This document shows, piece by piece, positions 1 to 7,900 of a stretch of 11,426 nucleotides of DNA. This stretch comes from Candidatus Poseidoniaceae archaeon (GTDB lineage: Archaea; Thermoplasmatota; Poseidoniia; Poseidoniales; Poseidoniaceae). Numbering within the stretch: position 1 is the stretch's first letter; every line of letters begins with the position of its first letter. The notes below the pieces were generated by a model, which saw only the letters and a program-made list of their open reading frames with translations, made no database searches and had not been told where the DNA came from. The stretch lies in contig JAKMFY010000287.1 in the NCBI GenBank assembly GCA_022425185.1, positions 1 to 11,426 on the forward strand. Reading direction: 5' to 3'. A program made the translations under genes and the position numbers.

Positions 1-152
1 CGTGCTTCTGCAATCTTTTCTACACCACGATGAATGTAGCCAAGTTCTGCTTCGGTATCGACAACGGTTTCACCATCGACCTTTACACGAAGTGTCCAAA
101 GACCATGCGTCATTGGATGTTGAGGCCCCATTGTAATCCACATTTGTGCCAT
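1..152 (-). CDS. nuoD: NADH-quinone oxidoreductase (complex I) subunit D, N-terminal fragment
   Basis: Complex I 49-kDa-type subunit, which with NuoB forms the quinone-binding site on the peripheral arm at the inner face of the membrane. Only the first 50 codons are in the window; the gene runs off the left edge. The visible protein starts [17 protein letters not shown] and continues to the motif [13 protein letters not shown]. These match the two N-terminal signatures of the family, GPQHPATHG and GYLHRGxEKxAE. The second is fully legible near residues 37-49. The ATG at 152 is preceded by GAGG seven bases upstream, and that site overlaps the nuoC stop codon; the gap to nuoC is nine bases. NuoD is separate here rather than fused to NuoC. 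The catalytic part cannot be assessed because it lies outside. The archaeal homologue FpoD is the alternative name; the electron donor cannot be told from this fragment. Confidence 0.95.
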   Translation of the reverse strand, partial: MAQMWITMGPQHPMTHGLWTLRVKVDGETVVDTEAELGYIHRGVEKIAEA

Positions 153-161
153 AATATCGCC

Positions 162-812
162 TCACTTTACCCGGCCCTCATCTGCCGGCTTTCGTACGAA
201 ACCTTGTGGGTCATCATACATCTCATTGTAATCATGATATCGAATTTTATGTTGCTTTTGCAATGGATGGAATCCTTCAGGGCTGTCGTGAGGATTGAGA
301 ACACGGTGCATGTTTTCATGACCTTCGAATTGAATCCCAACAAGATCCCATGTCTCTTTTTCATTCCAATCCGCTCCAATCCAAATAGATTGAACGCTCG
401 GCACAGATGGTTCTCTGCCGTCAGGTAGGTCGATAAGGACTTCAACTTCAAGAGGAATATCCATTCCTTCAAGGCTTTCTGCTTTCAAAACATCTGATGT
501 GAATGGTTCAACGTCGCGAACGGGTTGGCGCATGAAATGGTATGCTAATCTCCATGTACGGTCTCCGCCGTCAGGATAATGCGTTCCTGTAACCATCGAA
601 CAGTAGTTGATTCCTGCATCAAATCGCATCCACTTGGCCAATGCCACCCAGTGTTGTGGCGGGCAAGTCATACGGACGAATGCAAATTTTACAGCGTTGT
701 TGTGGTGTTCGATTGAAACGGTTACTCCAGAGCCTCCAAAACGCTCTTCTGCTTGTTCAAGGAATGATGAAGCTGCTGCTTCATTTTGTTCTGATGTGAT
801 GCTCATGCCCAT
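162..812 (-). CDS. nuoC: NADH-quinone oxidoreductase (complex I) subunit C
   Basis: Complex I 30-kDa-type subunit, a structural part of the peripheral arm that docks against NuoD and NuoB. The product is 216 residues with no membrane segment. The family signature (ERExxDLxGIxFxGHP in typical members) is recognisable at residues 149-165 as WNEKETWDLVGIQFEGH, with E151, E153, D156, G159 and G164-H165 kept, followed by NMHRVLN. The usual Arg of ERE is Lys152. The C-terminus is charged and likely extended. The ATG at 812 was chosen over Met3 because GGAGAGG (819-825) sits six bases upstream. The start lies one base after the nuoB stop, so translation is probably coupled. It is second-to-last of the visible nuoA-B-C-D cluster. 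Confidence 0.93.
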   Translation of the reverse strand: MGMSITSEQNEAAASSFLEQAEERFGGSGVTVSIEHHNNAVKFAFVRMTCPPQHWVALAKWMRFDAGINYCSMVTGTHYPDGGDRTWRLAYHFMRQPVRDVEPFTSDVLKAESLEGMDIPLEVEVLIDLPDGREPSVPSVQSIWIGADWNEKETWDLVGIQFEGHENMHRVLNPHDSPEGFHPLQKQHKIRYHDYNEMYDDPQGFVRKPADEGRVK

Positions 813-813
813 T

Positions 814-1407
814 TCAGTCCTCTCCTACGATAACTGGCTTCTCACCATCTCGGCCTGTGCTCGGAGCACCGCCGATTCGAATGATTTTCTCTCTTAGAAG
901 GCCGAAGCCATCAATCAGAGCCTCCGGACGAGGCGGGCATCCTGGGACATAGACGTCAACAGGAATAACTGTGTCAACGCCTTCTAGAATGTTGTAGGAC
1001 TGGAAATAAGGGCCACCAGAAATCGCACATTCGCCCATTGCAATGCAGTATTTTGGTTCTGGCATTTGCTCCCAGAGACGAACAACTTTGTCAGCGAATT
1101 TCTTGCTGATTGGTCCATTGACAAGGAGAACATCGGATTGTCGAGGGGATGAACGGAACAGAACACCAAAACGGTCTCCGTCAAAACGAGGTGTTGCTGC
1201 TGCTGCCATTTCGATAGCACAGCATTTGATTCCTAAGTGAAGTGTGAAGAGGGATTTACGGCCGCCCCAATTGAAAAATCGACCTGCAAGTACGGAAAGT
1301 AGTTGCTTGATTTTCGTAGCCTTTAGGGCCTCATCAGTTACGTCTCCAACCACTTCAACGAGTGCTCGGCTATTGAATGCCGTGTAGTTTTCTCCAGATT
1401 CTGCCAT
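814..1407 (-). CDS. nuoB: NADH-quinone oxidoreductase (complex I) subunit B, iron-sulfur cluster N2 protein
   Basis: Complex I PSST-type subunit that carries the terminal 4Fe-4S cluster N2 and passes electrons to quinone at the NuoB/NuoD interface. The 197-residue protein has all four cluster cysteines in the expected order: the adjacent pair Cys62-Cys63 (GIKCCAIEM), Cys127 (MGECAISGG) and Cys157 (VYVPGCPPRPEAL). The highly conserved stretches DRFGVLFRSSPRQSDVLLV and QMPEPKYCIAMG are present, so the protein looks intact and functional. About 50 residues precede the conserved core, which is within the family range. The ATG at 1407 follows the nuoA stop by nine bases. Its Shine-Dalgarno, GAGGTGA, starts inside that stop codon (TGAGG), implying coupled translation. 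The archaeal FpoB/FqoB name is equally possible. Confidence 0.96.
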   Translation of the reverse strand: MAESGENYTAFNSRALVEVVGDVTDEALKATKIKQLLSVLAGRFFNWGGRKSLFTLHLGIKCCAIEMAAAATPRFDGDRFGVLFRSSPRQSDVLLVNGPISKKFADKVVRLWEQMPEPKYCIAMGECAISGGPYFQSYNILEGVDTVIPVDVYVPGCPPRPEALIDGFGLLREKIIRIGGAPSTGRDGEKPVIVGED

Positions 1408-1416
1408 GATCTCACC

Positions 1417-1887
1417 TCAGATGTAAATTCGTCCTCGCTTGCGGAACACATACCAAACGCCAAGCGACATGATTGCAAAGAAGACTGCAAGGACTGCAAG
1501 TCCAGCCTCAGCGTTTGCTATTGCTTCTTCAGTGCCTTTGTTCGTTTCTTCAGCAGTAACCACGCCACCCAATACAAGGAACATGAATGCTACATCGAAT
1601 ACGAGGAAAACGATAGCATACCAGTAATATTGAAAGTGGAATTGAATCATTGCATCGCCTATAGGTTCGCTTCCACATTCAAATGTTGAAAGTCGACGAG
1701 GATAGAGACTGTGATCTCGCTCATATCCTTCAAGGAGATATGACCTTGTGATGTGTGGTCGAGACGGATCAGTACGTGGACGTAAAGCCCATGACATGAT
1801 GAAATTCGTCATTGGCATAAGGATGCCAACCACAGTGAGGAAAGCGATTGAGAGATAGGCGCTTGGAACCGAACCTGCATCGACCAT
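1417..1887 (-). CDS. nuoA: NADH-quinone oxidoreductase (complex I) subunit A
   Basis: Small membrane subunit (ND3 type) whose long loop lines the quinone pocket and links the membrane and peripheral arms. The product is 156 residues with three predicted helices (about 9-33, 88-111, 127-148), as in the family. The loop signature FECGSEPIGDA is at residues 69-79, with the conserved loop cysteine at Cys71, followed by FHFQYYWYAIVFLVFDV. The usual FDVE/FDLE motif reads FDVA here (Asp98 kept, Ala100 in place of Glu), and the later FxPWA stretch is not recognisable. The frame is open upstream to a GTG/ATG-like position at 1965, but I chose ATG 1887 because TGAGG (1897-1901) lies nine bases before it and the family begins just before helix 1. 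It is the first gene of the nuo cluster. Confidence 0.92.
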   Translation of the reverse strand: MVDAGSVPSAYLSIAFLTVVGILMPMTNFIMSWALRPRTDPSRPHITRSYLLEGYERDHSLYPRRLSTFECGSEPIGDAMIQFHFQYYWYAIVFLVFDVAFMFLVLGGVVTAEETNKGTEEAIANAEAGLAVLAVFFAIMSLGVWYVFRKRGRIYI

Positions 1888-1896
1888 TGTACATCG

Positions 1897-1901
1897 CCTC
1901 A
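1897..1901 (-). promoter_or_regulatory. Ribosome-binding site of nuoA
   Basis: The minus strand reads TGAGG nine bases before ATG 1887. It decides the nuoA start in favour of the 156-residue form over a 26-residue longer reading. An out-of-frame ATG begins at 1894, only two bases after the site, which is too close to be used. The same nine bases TGAGGCGAT occur before nuoD. Confidence 0.6.
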
Positions 1902-1916
1902 GAAAGCATCCGCTCT

Positions 1917-1925
1917 CTAAATAAT
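1917..1925 (-). promoter_or_regulatory. Possible weak TATA-like box before nuoA
   Basis: The minus strand reads ATTATTTAG in the gap before nuoA, the most AT-rich stretch there, and it resembles an archaeal TATA box. Its centre is about 34 bases from the start codon. With the usual distance from box to transcript start, the leader would be only about 10 bases, barely keeping the Shine-Dalgarno. It may therefore be a chance match, with nuoA transcribed from further upstream. Confidence 0.25.
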
Positions 1926-1983
1926 CCGACTTGAATACCCACCATAAGCGTTCCCAGTCGACCACGCGTAAAACAGGGCTTGA

Positions 1984-2007
1984 TTGGGGGCATTCTCAGA
2001 TGCCCAA
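1984..2007 (-). terminator. Possible hairpin/terminator after the surface-protein gene
   Basis: This inverted repeat begins eight bases after the stop codon at 2015. The arms GGGCAT and ATGCCC (1988-1993 and 2000-2005) pair perfectly around a six-base loop. An alternative pairing of TTGGG with CCCAA gives a longer stem with a two-base bulge. A short T-run (TTTT) follows about ten bases later on the minus strand. It could end or attenuate transcription between the surface-protein block and the nuo operon. Archaeal terminators rely mainly on T-tracts, and this one is short, so confidence is low. Confidence 0.3.
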
Positions 2008-2014
2008 ATCGCAC

Positions 2015-4882
2015 TCAACTACGTCGACTGATGATGAATCCAAGAAGGACAAGGAAGACGAAGCCGCCACCAATCGCAACCACCGTAGTATCCTCTGCAA
2101 ATGCAAAGAGAGATGATTCAACATTTCCAGTTACATCGAATTGTTGATTGACGCGTCCAATGCAAAAATCTTTTTCGCATTCGGGTTGAGCTGAAACGGT
2201 GAAATCAAACGTATCTTCAAGTTCCGCATTGTAAGGAGATTTTACGGTTACTGTGATGTTTTTCGTTTCCCCTTTATCGATCCAGCATTCAAGGAGATTA
2301 CTTCTGATCGTTTCACAGTCGCCATCAGGGTCATCGAGTGTTATCATCCATCCACGGAGGTTTTCTGAAGAAAGGACCTCTGTCATCGTACGGACATTTC
2401 CATCATTTCGAATTTGAACATCGAATTCTAGCTTATCTGGATATGTTATGTCAAAGGAATCCTGACTAGGTTGTATGATTTGAAGGTTGAAAATTTCTTT
2501 GACGCTCAAGGAAACCGTTGCTGTTCCACTACGATTTGCAGCGTTTGATTTGCTTGTGACAACGATGTTCAAATTGCCACCCTCACCGGTTGGAGTTGCC
2601 TGATTAACATCTATTTTGAGTTCAAGATACATCTCGTATGGACGGACATTGTGCCCCTGACTCAGGTTCAGTGTGAACAACATCTCCTCCAATGCTGCAT
2701 TTTCTGTGTTTTCAAGATATGGTGCTCCCGATGCATCAGTGACGAAACGGCTGTTGTTTTCGTCCCAGATCCCGTAACCAAATGGAATTGCTATTTCGTC
2801 TCCAATAGGTAACCCAGTCGAATATATTGTTCGCGTTGCTATACCGGTAAGCCCTGTTAGCTCGATGACAGCAATGTCATCGCCATTACCCACATTACGT
2901 AGCCAGAGACCTATTGTCTCATCATCACCTGGAGCGAGAATCAATTCACCGGTTCTTCCATCCAGACCACCATTTTCAAGACGAACGTCCATCGCATAAT
3001 CTCGAGTTGTTAGGAAAGCAGTGAATCTCAGTTCTCGTTGATTGTCTGGAATCCCATCAGAGTCTTCATCGACACTGTTGGAATCGTCTTTGTTGGTAAC
3101 TCTTACAGTCAAAGTGGTATATTCATCAGAATCTGTGACAGTGACGACACAGAAAAGTTGCTTCGAAGTACGTGCATCAACTGCGATTTCAGTAAATCGG
3201 TTTCCAGCAGTATCCTCAAAGTAAAATGACCACCCAGGCGAAGCCGTTTGGCTGATTACACTTAGTCTGAAACTGTCCTCTACGTTTCCGATGTTATCGA
3301 TTTCGAATGGGAATTTGACTTCATTGTTATTCTTACCAGTTTGTGTCATAGCTGTTGATATTACCTCGAATTCATGAACGGCTGCGACCGAGACTGAAAG
3401 AGTCACATCATCGTAGGCTTGACCTCCTGATGAAGGGGAGACCGAGAGTACGATGTTGACAACCTCTGTTGCCAATGCATCTGTTGGTAAAGAGACTGTA
3501 ACATCGACCGTATCTTTTCGTTGAGGCGTGTGCTTGGAATCGAGTGAAATAACGTTCTGATCAAGTTCAACACTCCATCCAGCTGGTAAAGAGGAAGGGG
3601 TGATTCTGAAGTTATCAACGCCGTTACCTGTATTCTCGACTGTGACTGATGTTGTCGCACTCGTTCCCGGCTCGATATTATTGAGTTGGGAGGAAGTCAT
3701 GGAGATTGTTGCACCGTAAGATTGTCCAACGATGATCGTTAGTTCAGAACTGCATTTGACTGTGGTTCCATCTTTCCCTTGAATGGTTATTGTTTGCTCT
3801 TCACCGGCTGTAACGGAATCATCTGGAGTAACTTTGAGATTGAATTCCTTAGTTCCACTTCCTCCTCCATAAGGCAACAGTCCGCTGGTGCCTCCGACAA
3901 ATGCAACCCACCCAGCCTTAGGACCAGCAGCAGCGGTTCGAATCGTCCAATCCGAGTTACCTTCGTTAGAAAATATAGCCTTTAGTGTAGCATCAGCATC
4001 AGGTTCAATGCTCAATGTTGTTTTCGAAAGACTTAGATCACACTCTTTCAAAACAGGAACAGTAATATCAAATTCTTGCGTATCTGAGGAGTTCCCTGTT
4101 GGGTCGGAAGATACTGTTCCAGTAACTTCCCAGCAGTACTTATCGGCTTCTTCTTCGTTGTCTATATCAAGGGAAACGATGACATCTTCTGTTTCATTTG
4201 CTGCAAGCGAAACCGATGTTTCCGATAACGAAGGCGTTAGACTACCCGGGTTTGAACAAGCACCATCTGTTACCTCATCTACTGCGAGATTAACATCTGC
4301 TTGTTGTTGGCCGGTATTTTCAACAACGAGAATCCATTCTGTTGTCTCTTCACCGCCCCATGTCTTACTAGAGACGACCATTGACAAATCTACTCCGAAA
4401 AGTGCATTGCCAGATCCATCGCCAGCTGTCGTCGTCACCGTAGAAGTTTCTGTAGCGGGTTGCCCTGGTACTTCTGGAGGCTCTGGAGATTCTGTTGCAG
4501 TCGCTGTAACGGTCGTGTCGCAAGATGATTCTGCATTGATCGTTAGTGTAACAGTCATGGTCGCTTCTTCATAGGAACCTGATTCAATCGCCCCACTGAT
4601 TTGGGTAATGGATGAGGTGTATGCCCCACATTCTTGAGTTCCTTCTTCCGCTGTACTCAGTTGAATTGTTACTGGAGTCGACCCATCATTGTAAACTCGA
4701 ACCGTATATTCCCCAGATTCTCCAGGATTGATGTTTTGTTCAGATGGATTAACGGTTAGCCGAATGTTCGCATCCCTCCCTTCATCCGCAGAAACTGTAG
4801 GAACTGAGAGAGGCATCATGGAGATGACCATGAGCGAAATAAACAATATCGCAAGGTGTTTGTTGCCAGATGTACTGCTCAA
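2015..4882 (-). CDS. Exported multi-domain Ig-like (NEW3/COG1470-like) surface protein with C-terminal membrane anchor
   Basis: About 955 residues; no specific function recognised. A signal peptide (hydrophobic core about residues 9-25, ending near PTVSA at 28-32) is followed by seven beta-sandwich units of roughly 110-160 residues. Each is marked by a turn of the type N-x-G-x: YNDGS (63), ENTGQ (188), SNEGN (305), ENTGN (416), DNIGN (529), RNVGN (662), RNDGN (825). An acidic, calcium-loop-like segment DEDSDGIPDNQRE is at about 605-617. A membrane helix at 931-952 ends in SRR, so most of the chain is outside and anchored. Eleven cysteines fall mostly in pairs within single domains. The start is inferred as TTG 4882 because GGAGAGG (4890-4896) lies seven bases before it and a clean signal peptide follows. 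TTG 4924 is the alternative and adds 14 residues. Likely roles are adhesion or surface scaffolding, by inference only. It lies 67 bases after the protease gene, same strand. Confidence 0.85.
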   Translation of the reverse strand: MSSTSGNKHLAILFISLMVISMMPLSVPTVSADEGRDANIRLTVNPSEQNINPGESGEYTVRVYNDGSTPVTIQLSTAEEGTQECGAYTSSITQISGAIESGSYEEATMTVTLTINAESSCDTTVTATATESPEPPEVPGQPATETSTVTTTAGDGSGNALFGVDLSMVVSSKTWGGEETTEWILVVENTGQQQADVNLAVDEVTDGACSNPGSLTPSLSETSVSLAANETEDVIVSLDIDNEEEADKYCWEVTGTVSSDPTGNSSDTQEFDITVPVLKECDLSLSKTTLSIEPDADATLKAIFSNEGNSDWTIRTAAAGPKAGWVAFVGGTSGLLPYGGGSGTKEFNLKVTPDDSVTAGEEQTITIQGKDGTTVKCSSELTIIVGQSYGATISMTSSQLNNIEPGTSATTSVTVENTGNGVDNFRITPSSLPAGWSVELDQNVISLDSKHTPQRKDTVDVTVSLPTDALATEVVNIVLSVSPSSGGQAYDDVTLSVSVAAVHEFEVISTAMTQTGKNNNEVKFPFEIDNIGNVEDSFRLSVISQTASPGWSFYFEDTAGNRFTEIAVDARTSKQLFCVVTVTDSDEYTTLTVRVTNKDDSNSVDEDSDGIPDNQRELRFTAFLTTRDYAMDVRLENGGLDGRTGELILAPGDDETIGLWLRNVGNGDDIAVIELTGLTGIATRTIYSTGLPIGDEIAIPFGYGIWDENNSRFVTDASGAPYLENTENAALEEMLFTLNLSQGHNVRPYEMYLELKIDVNQATPTGEGGNLNIVVTSKSNAANRSGTATVSLSVKEIFNLQIIQPSQDSFDITYPDKLEFDVQIRNDGNVRTMTEVLSSENLRGWMITLDDPDGDCETIRSNLLECWIDKGETKNITVTVKSPYNAELEDTFDFTVSAQPECEKDFCIGRVNQQFDVTGNVESSLFAFAEDTTVVAIGGGFVFLVLLGFIISRRS

Positions 4883-4889
4883 GAAAATC

Positions 4890-4896
4890 CCTCTCC
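4890..4896 (-). promoter_or_regulatory. Ribosome-binding site supporting a TTG start for the surface protein
   Basis: The minus strand reads GGAGAGG seven bases before TTG 4882. The identical heptamer precedes nuoC. The competing upstream TTG at 4924 has only AAAGGA, which lies within an inverted repeat (4924-4937). This is the main reason for choosing the shorter protein. Confidence 0.55.
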
Positions 4897-4923
4897 TATC
4901 TAGCGGGAGGCGTTGACCTATCA

Positions 4924-4937
4924 AAAGGATGTCCTTT
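4924..4937. repeat. Short perfect inverted repeat between protease and surface-protein genes
   Basis: The plus strand reads AAAGGATGTCCTTT, two six-base arms around a two-base centre. In RNA it would fold as a five-base stem with a four-base loop. It starts 13 bases after the protease stop codon. On the minus strand it ends in a short T-run (CCTTTTG), so it could act as a weak terminator or as an RNA processing or stability element. It would also hide the alternative TTG start at 4924 and its AAAGGA motif. Confidence 0.35.
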
Positions 4938-4949
4938 CTTGTTTACGGA

Positions 4950-7900
4950 TTATGCAAGTACGAACTGTTCTACACTTGCTCCGCAATTTGCACAGGCTTC
5001 GAGACTTTGAGCCTCACAATTTTCAGTACCATTTGTATGATATCGAGCGCCACACCCAGGACATCCTTGCATTGGCCCAACAATTGGACCATGGCATGAC
5101 CAACACATCACTGCAGGTTGCTGTTGAACAATCGATGGGAGTGCTTTTTGCTCTGGAGAAATAACTTCTGATTCTTTCTTTGAGCGAGCTGTTATGATCC
5201 CAAATAACAGAACTGCAACAAGAATAATTCCTACGCTTGAATACAATAGTGTTTGGCTATTGGAGACCGATTCACTAAACGAAGCCGTTACATCAATGTC
5301 AACAGTTGTCGTTGGAGTGGATACATCTTGCGTTCCAGTTAGCTTGAATGTTAGTTGCTGTGAACCAGTTGCTGAACCTGTAAGAACCACGGTGAATTGT
5401 TGGGAATCACCAGCGACCATATTCACAATATCTTCCTCGACTAGCGACGCTGTTAGCCCTTCCGTGGTTTGAACTTCTAGCCTGTGAGAAAGTTGAACAT
5501 TTCCCGTATTGGTTAAACGAACCTGAATCGTCCCAGATCCTGAATCATCGATATTTGAAAGTCCTGTAACCTTCCAATCAACTCCTCGGCTTTCTGCAAC
5601 GAGGAGGCTTGTTCCTTCCACCAGCGAAACATCATCCCCTGAAAGTGTGAAACTGAAATCAGGTTGGGAGCCAACCTCTATTGTTGATGGTATGATAACC
5701 GAGCAAACGACAGGTACGACATCGCCGAAAGCAACTCGTGTAACATCCAAGCAATCTCCAAACAGTCCTTGGGAGAGTGAAATCGATAAATCGGGCCTCC
5801 ATGTTGTTTCAGCATCGTTGGTCAACAACCAGGTGAAGATAAGTTGTTGATCTGCAGGGTGGGAGCCTGGACCAAATGGATGATCGAATGTTCTGCCATC
5901 TTCAAACTCTAAACTCTTGAATGTCAATTCTGGTTGTGGTAATGCTAAGACTTCAAGATTACTGCTCCATGAATACCGGTCTGAACCGTTGTCGAGATTA
6001 AGTGCGATTTGACCTGAAAGAGCCTCTCCATTTCCAACGATGCTGATGAGAATATTTTCCGAATTGTCCGTCCATGCCATCTCAACTGGCTGAAGAGTTG
6101 ATTGCACTTGCCATCCTGGAGGTAGAGACATGCTCGGGTTGAATGTGAGGTCTACATTTCCACGATTTTCAATCGTAAACAAGAGATTCACCGTTGCATC
6201 TGGGCGGGGCGTTCCAATGTTGGATTCGAGTATAATCTCAACCTCGCGTACTTCCATGACCCGAATTGGGATGTCTATCTCCCACGTTTGAGAAGGATCG
6301 GTTTGAGATATGGCAGTTAGACGTACCATTCGCTCGGCTCCTGCTGCAGTAGACACTTGTGGCGGAATGAATTGTAATTCTACATCCTTTTGGCCTTGTT
6401 TTGTGATAAGACCTGTCGAACCGGAAGATGCCCCTGGTTCGCTTCCCAAATCTTGGAATCCTGCGCTCCATCCAGATGGGGCTTGTAAGAATAAATCATA
6501 TCCGATCTCTGTATTTCCGTCATTGTAAACTCGAACTGAAAGATTCGTCGGATTTGCAGGATGTACGGGGACAATCTCGTAATCATACTCAATTCTAAAT
6601 TCAGGAATGTTCAGGACATGGAGGTACAATTGATACGGGTACGTGATACCATTATCGACATCAATACCAACGACATTGATCTCATACATTCCTGGCTCAG
6701 GAGCTTCTGGATAAACAATCGTGACTGATATCGAAGCCTTTCCCTTTCCTTGGAGTGTGAAATTCGAGGCTGTCATTCCGACATACCAAGGCACGGTTAC
6801 TCCATCTGAAACACGTGAAACGCCGAGGATGTCGATTGAAGCATTCGTTTCTAACAAAGCTGTATTTTCAAGCGTGAGATTCCAAGAAGCGGTTGTTTGA
6901 CTGGCAAATTGAACGATCTGTTCAGTCACATTTGATGTGACTTTGACACCTGGTGCTGTGACGTCAACAATGGTGGTAAGGAGGTTATTGTTTTCTTGAA
7001 TTTCATCAACCGTATCATCAGGATCGATCTTCAATTCCAGTGTTGCAATTCCGGATTGAGATGGAGTCCAATACCATGTTGACTGACGAGATGCTCCCGG
7101 ATTGATGTCAACGGTTTTACGATCTTCTTCAACACCATCGATGACAAAGGCAAGATCAACAGATTCTGCTTTGATATTTCCTGCATTGAAGACCTCTGTT
7201 GTTAATCGAACTTGATCACCAACTTGTGGAATTGAGACATTGAGAAGCATTGAGTTCGCTACGACTTGAGGATCTGGACGTAAATCGTTCACACCCTGTC
7301 CTGAAACGGCAATAGCAAACGGTTGAGTATTGCTTCCACCGTGCAGCCCATCTTTCACTCGAACAGTCCAAATTCCTTTCATTGCAGTATCAATGAGCAC
7401 GACTTCGAGGTTGTTTACGTCGTCTTTGGTACCGCCCGTTGTTGAACGCCCGTTTGCAAAATCATTACCGAGATAGATTGTACCATCTGGGGATTCGACT
7501 TCTAAATCTAAATCATTGACGAGTTGATTGTTGGAAAACCGACTTCCACGTGCATCAGACCAAGCGAGAACTGTTTTGAGTTGAGAATTCGCAAACGTGA
7601 CATTGAACACGTATGATTTTGATTGACCGGTATTCGACAACACTGAGCGATCATCAACCCAAATACCACGTCCCTGAGAAGGAGCAAGAGTTTCTTTGAG
7701 ATTCACTCGCCCCCACCCTTCATCGTTGTTCGGAATATCTCGAGTGTTGATGTCTTGTGCCCCAAGGACCAAGAGGGCTTTGATCAGAGCACCCTGAGGA
7801 GAAGGGCGTTGAGCAATTTCAAGAAGATATTCTCGAATAAGTGCTGAAGCACCTGCTGCGTTTGGTGTAGCCATGGACGTTCCCGTGTATTCGAGATACC

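Noticed and set aside
1888..1965. 26-residue N-terminal extension of NuoA starting at 1965
   Set aside because: ATG 1887 has a well-placed TGAGG site and matches the family's usual start just before helix 1; the extension would overlap the only likely control region.
1769..2014. 81-codon frame overlapping the nuoA start in another reading frame
   Set aside because: It overlaps nuoA, shows no family features, and its internal ATG at 1894 is only two bases from the Shine-Dalgarno site.
3888..4574. Long open frame of 228 codons on the plus strand inside the surface-protein gene
   Set aside because: It lies fully antisense to a clear coding gene; its Ser/Thr/Val-rich composition mirrors the codon use of the opposite strand, and there is no good ribosome-binding site or recognisable domain.
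4924..4937. Inverted repeat as a protein-binding operator
   Set aside because: It lies between two co-directional genes with no promoter signal nearby, so a hairpin acting in RNA is the simpler reading.
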